NCBI GenBank assembly: GCA_029860345.1
Contig: JAOUBJ010000017.1
Coordinates: forward strand, 1-62,500
Source of the DNA: Candidatus Zixiibacteriota bacterium
GTDB lineage: Bacteria; Zixibacteria; MSB-5A5; GN15; FEB-12
Reading direction: 5' to 3'
DNA: 62,500 bases
Below the pieces are notes generated by a model. The model was not told where the DNA came from and ran no database searches. It was given only the letters and a program-made list of their open reading frames with translations. This document shows positions 27,464 through 34,660 of this stretch, piece by piece (positions within the stretch are counted from its first letter, which is position 1; every line of letters begins with the position of its first letter). The position numbers and the translations under genes are program-made.

Positions 27464-28047
27464 TTATTTGAGGTGCGGTCCGGTGCCGGTTTAGCTTTCT
27501 TGAAGTAGCGGTCGTACCAAACAAAGTAGAAGTAAAGACCCGCCCAAATCAGCACCGGGACCGCCTGAGCACTGAGCCGCAGCATCGTCAGGTTGGTGTA
27601 GAAAAGCGCCTTCCGCCAAAACACCGGATAGAGCGACTGTCCAGCGACTGTATTCATGTGCTGACCGTAGTAGTTGAACACGTACACTACCAAATGAACA
27701 ACCTGCACCCCAAAGATGACAGCGTAGCCAATCCCGAGGATCTTCAGGCGCAGCCGGGGCTTCACGTTCGGTACGGCCATAATCAGCGCCAGTAGGAAAA
27801 CCGTACCGAAGGAAATAATCCGGTAGCTCATAACATGCGGTTTGCCGTCGGGCGTCGGCTGATAGCGCAGTCTGATGTTCTTTCCGCTACTGTCCATCCC
27901 CGTGGTCAAGTCGTGACTGTCCAGCAGCAGCACCACCTTTTCGGCAACGAATGTCAGGACGGTGGTCACGGCCGGAGTTGTCACCACCCACAGGCCAAAG
28001 GCAAGGACGAAGAAAATCAGAAACCGAAGTAAGAACAGCAGTCTAAT
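27454..28047 (-). CDS. Exosortase H-associated membrane protein
   Basis: About 197 residues with four to five hydrophobic helices, ending in a basic, Lys/Arg-rich tail. It follows exosortase H directly and fits the membrane partner commonly found beside XrtH. The start is a problem. The in-frame ATGs (28149-28134) lie 86-101 bases inside xrtH, lack ribosome sites and would add a low-complexity Ser/Arg leader. The next GTG (27987) would cut the first helix. The chosen AUU at 28047 lies one base after the xrtH stop and would keep helix 1 by translational coupling. Function: probably assists sorting or anchoring of IPTL proteins (inference). Confidence 0.6.
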   Translation of the reverse strand: MRLLFLLRFLIFFVLAFGLWVVTTPAVTTVLTFVAEKVVLLLDSHDLTTGMDSSGKNIRLRYQPTPDGKPHVMSYRIISFGTVFLLALIMAVPNVKPRLRLKILGIGYAVIFGVQVVHLVVYVFNYYGQHMNTVAGQSLYPVFWRKALFYTNLTMLRLSAQAVPVLIWAGLYFYFVWYDRYFKKAKPAPDRTSNKRR

Positions 28048-28048
28048 G

Positions 28049-28606
28049 TTAAGCGGTTTCTTTTTCCGCCGCCCAGCGCGACCAGAAGTGCCAGACGAAG
28101 ATCGCCCAGAGGATGATGATCGGCTGCCAGACATACACATGGACCTCATTGAAAATGTTGGGATAGGAGCGACCCAGGTAAAACAAGCTGATCACCCTGC
28201 CCAGATTGAGCACGAAAACGGCCGCCACCCCCACCGGGATACCCCAGGCCTTGGCTTTGAGACGGGAAGGATAGGCGATGATGCCTGAGACCAATATCGC
28301 GGTGGCGTAGATGCCATTGCAGCCATCGACTACATTGATGCTATAGTCGGAGGTCATCAGACTGTTGCCCATCACTCTGGCCCCTGCCCCGAAGATATTC
28401 ATCACCAGGCTTGAGGCTGCAGTGACCAATCCGGTGAACGGCACGACAACGGCCATCTGGACCGCTTCGAAGTTGAAGGCAACGACAAACAAAAGCAGCA
28501 CGCCTCCGAAGGCCAGGTAAAGACGTAACAATGTTTTGATCAGCGCTCTCTTATCGCCGGTCTGCTTCTTGGTCCGCCCCTCACTCTTTGATTTCCGACG
28601 TCCCAA
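28049..28606 (-). CDS. xrtH: Exosortase H (IPTLxxWG-CTERM processing transpeptidase)
   Basis: Polytopic inner-membrane cysteine enzyme of the exosortase/archaeosortase family, which cleaves C-terminal sorting signals after export. At 185 residues with about six helices it matches the short XrtH type. The triad is in place: Cys96 in VVDGCNGIY, Arg137 in LNLGRVISLFYLG and His156 in FNEVHVYVWQ. The start is TTG at 28606 with GGAAAG upstream, and the N-terminus is basic. Two cognate IPTL substrates lie next to it on the opposite strand. Its stop is followed at once by the associated membrane protein. Confidence 0.9.
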   Translation of the reverse strand: MGRRKSKSEGRTKKQTGDKRALIKTLLRLYLAFGGVLLLFVVAFNFEAVQMAVVVPFTGLVTAASSLVMNIFGAGARVMGNSLMTSDYSINVVDGCNGIYATAILVSGIIAYPSRLKAKAWGIPVGVAAVFVLNLGRVISLFYLGRSYPNIFNEVHVYVWQPIIILWAIFVWHFWSRWAAEKETA

Positions 28607-28844
28607 TATCTTCTTTCCTTTGATTTAGACAGCCCCATAATACACTCAAATCCTGCCGCCGTCAAGGGGGTGCCTGTTCCTTGAGCGGAATGCTTCATGC
28701 CGACCGGGCCGCTACTTTCGTGAGGCGATATGACGAGCTAACGCTTTATCCAACTGACGAAAGACTCTCATCTTGTGCACTAACGAGGCAAGCCCCCGCG
28801 GGCTTTGAACCATTCTTCCCTTCAGGAAATCTCCTTTATACAAA

Positions 28845-28880
28845 ACGGCAGGCCGCGGAGAGTATCCTCTGGCCTGCCGT
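28845..28880 (-). terminator. Terminator of the cyclophilin gene
   Basis: ACGGCAGGCC (28845-28854) pairs with GGCCTGCCGT (28871-28880), followed on the minus strand by TTTTGTATAAAGG. It lies about 40 bases after the stop at 28918. Confidence 0.8.
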
Positions 28881-28917
28881 GTGAAATCGGTCGAACCAAC
28901 AAATCTGAGACGATGAC

Positions 28918-29562
<645 letters not shown>

Positions 29563-30153
29563 TTCGTTTTCTCCTATCACTACTCGTTTATGATGTAATT
29601 TGCGTTCTTTGGTCGTCTTGGGGTCTCTGCCGGTTGGCTCAGGCGACCAAAACAGTTGTCCAACACGTCTCTCAAGCGGACTAAAGAACAGAACTGACGC
29701 CGGTTTGTCAAGGCGAAAGGGCGGCGGCTGCCCGCCACGCAAGAAGTGCTGAATAGGACCCTATTGAGCCATTGGTTTCGACGGCGAGGCATGGTTAGTC
29801 CCTTCTAAAATAAATGAAGTTGTACTTTCTTCGTGTCCTACTGCCATCCCTTGGCAGCCCAGCAACATTGATTGCCCCAGTTTCTTACAACTCGTGATCC
29901 CAGCAACCTGTTAGATTTAGACATTGGGTGTGGCGCGCACTAATGATCGCCGGCTTAGAATGATGGCCGCATTCGTTTCTATTGTTGGCCGCCGGAGCTA
30001 TTGTTGTCGGCCATAGTTCGGCAATTCCCGGACTGAGATGAACAGCGGAACTCAGCCAAGCTTCACCTTAGTGGTGATATGCAACGCTACTATCGGAGAG
30101 TGATGGACTTCCAGACAATTATAATACTAAACTTTACTGAAGGAGTGCAAGAA
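29563..30153. other. Intergenic region, nothing recognised
   Basis: 591 bases between divergent genes. The frames on both strands lack ribosome sites and recognisable products. It should hold the promoters of the cyclophilin (minus) and of the 30154 gene (plus). Confidence 0.4.
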
Positions 30154-30696
30154 ATGAAAACAGTATTGTTGGCTGTGGTGCTCTGTGGCCTGGTTGTCGC
30201 CTCATGCTGCGGTCCCTGGTGCAAGCCCCCCACTCGATGCAACTTCGAAGACTGCCTCGGGCTTGACCCCATGGAAGCTCGCGCAGAACAAGCTAACGGA
30301 AGTTGGAGAATCGTCGCCGGGGGAAGCATCATGCTGGACTTCGGCGACAAGCAGGACGAAGCCGAACGAGCGATAGAGATCATCCGCCACTATAAACTCG
30401 ACGAACAGTGCTTTGTGGGTAGGCCCAATCCGCCGATGAGATACTGGAAAGTGAAAGGCGAGGCGCCGTCGGGGGCAATGCCGGGCGAGGATTGCATAAG
30501 TTTCAACCCGGATAACATTGCTGTTGAGAATGGGAGCGGTGACTGGAAAATCGTCGCGGACGGTCACATCATCCTCAATTTCGGCGATCAGGAGCACGAG
30601 GCTCGCACATCGCTTAAGATCATCAAGTGTTACGGCTTCACCAGTACCTGCTATGTCGGCAGGCCGGATGCTTCGATGGTCTATTTCCGCAAGTAA
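30154..30696 (+). CDS. Secreted or lipoprotein with two tandem 70-residue repeats
   Basis: 180 residues from the ATG at 30154, with GAAGGAG upstream. The N-terminus is a signal sequence with a Cys at VASCC, possibly a lipobox. Two repeats (about 25-95 and 108-178) share the order C-[IL]-x-[LF]-[DN]-P, NGSW or SGDW-[RK]-IVA-[GD]-G, [LN]-FGD, EA...[KI]-II..Y and CFVGRP or CYVGRP. The same repeat type is scattered among bacterial secreted proteins, but I know no assigned function. It lies just outside the left edge of the tRNA-Leu island. Confidence 0.7.
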   Translation: MKTVLLAVVLCGLVVASCCGPWCKPPTRCNFEDCLGLDPMEARAEQANGSWRIVAGGSIMLDFGDKQDEAERAIEIIRHYKLDEQCFVGRPNPPMRYWKVKGEAPSGAMPGEDCISFNPDNIAVENGSGDWKIVADGHIILNFGDQEHEARTSLKIIKCYGFTSTCYVGRPDASMVYFRK

Positions 30697-30810
30697 CGGA
30701 CCGAACCGGTCGAGAGGTTTCAAGGAGCGGCCGGTTCCCCAAGAACGCTGTCAATGCCTGCCCCAGCCGTCCGACTTGGCCGCTAAGCGATACGACAAGC
30801 GCGTATTAAG

Positions 30811-30873
30811 GACTTTACTTTTCACAGTTTACGACATACATTCGCCACGCACTCAGCACCGGCGGGTGCTTGA
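30811..30873 (+). pseudogene. Remnant of a tyrosine recombinase C-terminal region
   Basis: The reading DFTFHSLRHTFATH resembles DFTFHDLRHTFASH of the intact integrase at 42452-42493, partly through synonymous codons, so it derives from a related but distinct gene. It stops at TGA 30871-30873. Only ~12 bases separate it from the tRNA fragment, against ~200 bases in the intact locus, so DNA has been deleted. It lacks the Tyr region. Confidence 0.65.
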
Positions 30874-30884
30874 TTTGTTTGCGT

Positions 30885-30925
30885 GCCGGAGTGGTGAGAT
30901 TGGTAGACGCACGGGACTCAAAATC
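30885..30925 (+). pseudogene. 5' half of tRNA-Leu(CAA), left boundary of the island
   Basis: 41 bases matching 42700-42740 of the complete tRNA with one difference, from the acceptor 5' strand through the anticodon loop. The sequence then changes to an unrelated A-rich stretch. It cannot fold as a tRNA. Direct orientation relative to the intact tRNA fits an attachment-site duplication. Confidence 0.85.
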
Positions 30926-31042
30926 AAAAAACGTAAGAAACGCAAGTGATTGGCAATCAGCGTATTCCCCGCCGTACCACTTGCTTAGCGCATCGCATTG
31001 CAAGTATCACTTTGTATTGAATTGGACCGTTTTGGACTGACT

Positions 31043-31063
31043 ATGGTCACAATATGGTCACAA
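31043..31063 (+). repeat. Left copy of a 21-bp TGGTCACAA double repeat
   Basis: Identical over 21 bases to 42625-42645; each contains TGGTCACA twice. It lies ~120 bases inside the left tRNA fragment. It is either an integrase arm-binding site or the tail of another decayed integrase, since both copies can be read GHNMVT. The rest of the 30697-31144 gap holds the remnants listed separately. Confidence 0.6.
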
Positions 31064-31144
31064 ACGATAATGAAAGTGCGGATACTCTAACACATGAGCG
31101 GCCCCGACTACTTTGCTCGACTAGAGTGGGATCACAAGCCAAAA

Positions 31145-32605
31145 TCAATCAGCCAGCACACGCATGCAACTGATCAAATCGCTTACTCCAACAGTTGCTA
31201 TGCCTGACATGACATCAGACATGGCATAGGGAATAACCAACTCTTCATTGTGGATGATAGCGCCGCAAGTATAAACGACATTGGGGACATATCCCTCGCG
31301 CTCTTCCTCACGCGGTGCAAGTAAAGGCTCTTCCAGGCGCGCGATGATTTTTGCAGGGTTGTCCAGATCAAGCAGCATGGCGCCAATAGAATACTCACGC
31401 ATGGGACCGACACCGTGGGTGAGCACGATCCACCCTTCATCGGTCTCCAGGGGCGAGCCGCAGTTGCCGATCTGAATGAACTCCCAGGGGAGAGTTGGTT
31501 CCTGTATGATTTTGGATTCCTGCCAGAAGTGGATATTGTCGGAAAACATGATGTGATTATTTTCTCCGTCCTGACGCGAGAGCATGACATAGCGATCACC
31601 AATCTTACGTGGGAAAAGAGCCATGCCCTTGTTCCGTACCGCCCTGCCGTTGAGGGTCAAGACGTTAAATCTGACAAAGTCCTTTGTTTCAATCAACTGC
31701 GGGAGAATATCAAAGCCGTTATAGGCCGTATAAGTCGCATAATAGGTAACTTCACTGTTGTCATCGATGAACTGCACGAATCGGGCATCTTCAATGCCTC
31801 TGCTTTCGTTCCTCGAAACCGGAAAGATAACCCGTTCGGAAACCCGGTGATCGGGCTGGAAACTCATCTCATAATTGGAATCTGCCAGCCAGTGCATGAG
31901 CTCAAAGGCCTCGTTTTGGCGTACTTCAGAGAAGACTGGTTGCGAGGATAGCGCTCCAATTCTCTCCTTCAATTCATCGTAGGCGAATTGTTCCGGCAAG
32001 CGATCAAGTAGATATGCCGTTATCTCATTGCAGGCATCCATCTCTCTGAGCTTTAATTGGAAAAGATGCCGGTCGTAAACAGAGTCTACATGTAGATCCG
32101 GCGTTTCGACGTACTCGCTGATAGGGTCAAAGAGAATCGTATTATGCTGGTCTAAACAACCGCTGCGAAATACAATAGAAGAAACATGACCTTCGCCGGT
32201 TGCCCGTAGACTCATGATGAAGCGCATACTGCCATCGTCAAGTTGGCTCTGATCAGGATGGGGAACGATTGAGGGGTTAAACAGGGCAGCCGACTCTATA
32301 GAGTACTCCATAGTAAAATAGGCTCCGATAAGAGCCTTCTTGGTCTCGCTGAGTACGGTATTTTTGGGCGCATAGTCGGATACCGCATTCGAGTGAAGCT
32401 CGAAGACCCGCCTGATGTCTCTGTGTCTTTCAGAAAAACCCAACATTACTTGTTCAAGCAGAGTTTTGGCCATTGCCTCAGACAGGTTCAATATACGTTT
32501 TATGATCTTCGATACACGGTGTGGATTGTCGGGCATATGAAGCCGGGCAATGACGCGAGAGTGGTCGCCCTGGATCTTCTTCTTTTTGCGTTTGATCTTT
32601 AGCAT
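31145..32605 (-). CDS. GH130 family glycoside phosphorylase/hydrolase, long form
   Basis: 486 residues. The C-terminal ~300 carry the GH130 five-bladed propeller pattern: SRGIEDARFV with the family's acidic ED-x-R motif, WEFIQIGNCGSPLETDEGW, LDLDNPAKIIARLEEPLLAP and GYVPNVVYTCG. GH130 enzymes mostly phosphorolyse beta-linked mannosides, releasing mannose 1-phosphate. The N-terminal ~170 residues, starting with a Lys/Arg-rich MLKIKRKKKK stretch, are not part of the usual core, so this is a long variant. No signal peptide, hence cytoplasmic. Last gene of a probable four-gene run with the other GH130 and two GT4 genes; the gap to the next is 70 bases. Confidence 0.85.
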   Translation of the reverse strand: MLKIKRKKKKIQGDHSRVIARLHMPDNPHRVSKIIKRILNLSEAMAKTLLEQVMLGFSERHRDIRRVFELHSNAVSDYAPKNTVLSETKKALIGAYFTMEYSIESAALFNPSIVPHPDQSQLDDGSMRFIMSLRATGEGHVSSIVFRSGCLDQHNTILFDPISEYVETPDLHVDSVYDRHLFQLKLREMDACNEITAYLLDRLPEQFAYDELKERIGALSSQPVFSEVRQNEAFELMHWLADSNYEMSFQPDHRVSERVIFPVSRNESRGIEDARFVQFIDDNSEVTYYATYTAYNGFDILPQLIETKDFVRFNVLTLNGRAVRNKGMALFPRKIGDRYVMLSRQDGENNHIMFSDNIHFWQESKIIQEPTLPWEFIQIGNCGSPLETDEGWIVLTHGVGPMREYSIGAMLLDLDNPAKIIARLEEPLLAPREEEREGYVPNVVYTCGAIIHNEELVIPYAMSDVMSGIATVGVSDLISCMRVLAD

Positions 32606-32675
32606 AGTACTTTATCGGTCGTCGCGAGCGGTTCTATGACAAGTTTACCGGTGTAGGAGTGTCCGTCTGCCAGTA

Positions 32676-33617
32676 TTACAGTGCTGACCTGGAACTTGAA
32701 AGACATAACCGTACTAGTTCATCGATTACTGCCGTACCAACACACATCACGGAATCAGCCCCTCCCCAATATATCTTCACGGTGCCATCCTCTTCGGGAA
32801 CAGCGCCACACGTAAATACAACATTGGGTACGTAGCCGGTCACCTCCCATGGTTCTTCGGGCTGCAATATCCAATTGTCGGAAACGCCGATGATCTTCGC
32901 TGGATCGTTAAGGTCGTGCAGGGCGACGCCAAGACGGTACACCGCACCAGCCATAGTCTGAAATACTCCGTGGTATATATGCAGCCAACCCTTATCGGTC
33001 TTGAATGGGGGTGCACCTGGCCCGATTTTCATTTCATCCCAGTGATAAGGAACCGGCTTCATGATCACCCGTGAATCGCCCCAGTGAATCAGGTCGGGGG
33101 AATAGGAAATCCAGATAGACCACGGTGAAATCTCAGAATGCGGCCGATCAAGACGCACATAGCGGCCACCGAACTTTTCGGGGAAAATGACGACGTTGCG
33201 AAGGTCGGCCTGAGTTATGAGAGCAACTCGTTCAACTTGTTCAAAATCCCTGGTGCACGCAAGAGCAATCCGGACGCCATGACGTGAATACGCGCTGTAG
33301 GTAAGAAGGTAGTCGTCCTGGACGGGGCAAATCCTAAGGTCCTCGACTCCGAACTCTTCATATTCCGTAAATGTGTCGTCCGTTGCAGGTGTGAGAAAAG
33401 GTTTGGGATGAACCGTGAAGGAGAACCCATCCTCGCTGTCAGCTCTTCCGATGATGGAGCGTCCGTTGTACCTGTGCGATCTGAAAAGCATAATGTAGCG
33501 GTCGTTATGTTTGACGATGCCAGCGTTGTGCACCGTGGCTACCGGGTAAGGAACATCGTCTTTTGTGAGAATCGGGTTCCTATCGTAACGCTTTACAATG
33601 GAATCTTGATTAGTCAT
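32676..33617 (-). CDS. GH130 family beta-mannoside phosphorylase-like protein
   Basis: 313 residues, the normal GH130 length. Visible features are RYDRNPIL and HNAGIVKHNDRYIMLFR at the N-terminus, EEFGVEDLRI with the catalytic Asp candidate, KIGPGAPPFKTDKGWLHIYHGV, LHDLNDPAKIIG and the GYVPNVVFTCGAV signature. Known members reversibly convert beta-1,4- or beta-1,2-mannosides plus phosphate to mannose 1-phosphate. The exact linkage cannot be read. It starts two bases after the stop of the GT4 gene at 33620, so it is tightly coupled to a glycosyltransferase. Cytoplasmic. Confidence 0.88.
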   Translation of the reverse strand: MTNQDSIVKRYDRNPILTKDDVPYPVATVHNAGIVKHNDRYIMLFRSHRYNGRSIIGRADSEDGFSFTVHPKPFLTPATDDTFTEYEEFGVEDLRICPVQDDYLLTYSAYSRHGVRIALACTRDFEQVERVALITQADLRNVVIFPEKFGGRYVRLDRPHSEISPWSIWISYSPDLIHWGDSRVIMKPVPYHWDEMKIGPGAPPFKTDKGWLHIYHGVFQTMAGAVYRLGVALHDLNDPAKIIGVSDNWILQPEEPWEVTGYVPNVVFTCGAVPEEDGTVKIYWGGADSVMCVGTAVIDELVRLCLSSSRSAL

Positions 33618-33619
33618 GG

Positions 33620-34660
33620 TCAGTGCCGGTGTTCCTCTCTTATCCTCTTTTCGAGAATTGTCTCATAGACCTGAATGTACTTTTCAACCATGTGGTTGGT
33701 TGTAAAATACTGTTCAACATGGCGACGGCAGTATCCCCGATCGACATCTCTTATATGTGCAACAGCGTCTATTGCTTCAGTCACTGTATTCACGAGAAAA
33801 CCGTTCTTGCCGTTTTCTATAAGTTCGGGCATGCTTCCTTTGTTAAAAGCGATCACCGGAGTACCGCAAGCCATGGCTTCTATAACAGACAGGCCAAAAG
33901 GCTCATTGAAATTGATGGGATGCAGAAGCGCAGTCGCCTTACCAAGAAGTTGATTGCGGTCGATCGGCCCGACGCTACCGGCAAAAACAACATTGTTATC
34001 GTTCAGGCGCGGTTCGATGTACTGATGATAATAGGTGTCATCCTGGATTATTCCCGCCAATACTAGCTTTTTGTTGCAGGCTCCGGCAATTTCAAGGGCT
34101 TCCCTCGCGCCCTTGTCATGATGAATGCGCCCGAAAAAAAGCAGATAGTCGTCCGGCTCAGGCTGAAAATCAAACTGATTCACATCTATACCGTGGTGTA
34201 TAGTTTTGATATAACCAAGCTCTGGCGACCGATCGGCGTCGCTGATGGAAACATAGAACACTTTGCCATCATATTTCTTGTAGACTGGTAAAATATCGAT
34301 TGATGAAAAACCGTGAATGGTGCTAACGACCGGAGTGCTGACAAGGCCACTATAGGTCAAGGGTAGAAAGTCGAAATTGTTATGGATGATGTCGAATTCA
34401 TCGGCGCGCTCGAAGAGTTCGGAAATATGAAGGCATTCCCATACTTTTGGCACAATGGTCTGATCCTCTTCATAGCCTCGCTCGCAAACGGCGTGCAGCT
34501 TGCCAGATGTTACAGAATCACCAGTTGCGAAAAGAGTAACATCGTGACCGCGCGATACCAACCCTTCGGTCAAAAGGGAGACGACACTCTCCCACGGACC
34601 GTAGTGCCTTGGTGGTGTTCGCCATGCAATCGGAGAGAGCATAGCAATTTGCATAGTCAT
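33620..34660 (-). CDS. GT4 family glycosyltransferase
   Basis: 346 residues, GT-B fold. The N-terminal domain has the usual LTEGLVSRGHDVTLFATG. The C-terminal nucleotide-sugar site has FGRIHHDKG near 188 and FNEPFGLSVIEAMACGTPVIAF with the E-x7-E pattern. It likely uses a nucleotide-activated sugar such as GDP-mannose (inference from GH130 context). Its first ATG (34660) overlaps the stop of the upstream gene (ATGA); a second ATG at 34654 is better spaced from AAGGGA, so the start may be two codons shorter. Cytoplasmic. Confidence 0.88.
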   Translation of the reverse strand: MTMQIAMLSPIAWRTPPRHYGPWESVVSLLTEGLVSRGHDVTLFATGDSVTSGKLHAVCERGYEEDQTIVPKVWECLHISELFERADEFDIIHNNFDFLPLTYSGLVSTPVVSTIHGFSSIDILPVYKKYDGKVFYVSISDADRSPELGYIKTIHHGIDVNQFDFQPEPDDYLLFFGRIHHDKGAREALEIAGACNKKLVLAGIIQDDTYYHQYIEPRLNDNNVVFAGSVGPIDRNQLLGKATALLHPINFNEPFGLSVIEAMACGTPVIAFNKGSMPELIENGKNGFLVNTVTEAIDAVAHIRDVDRGYCRRHVEQYFTTNHMVEKYIQVYETILEKRIREEHRH

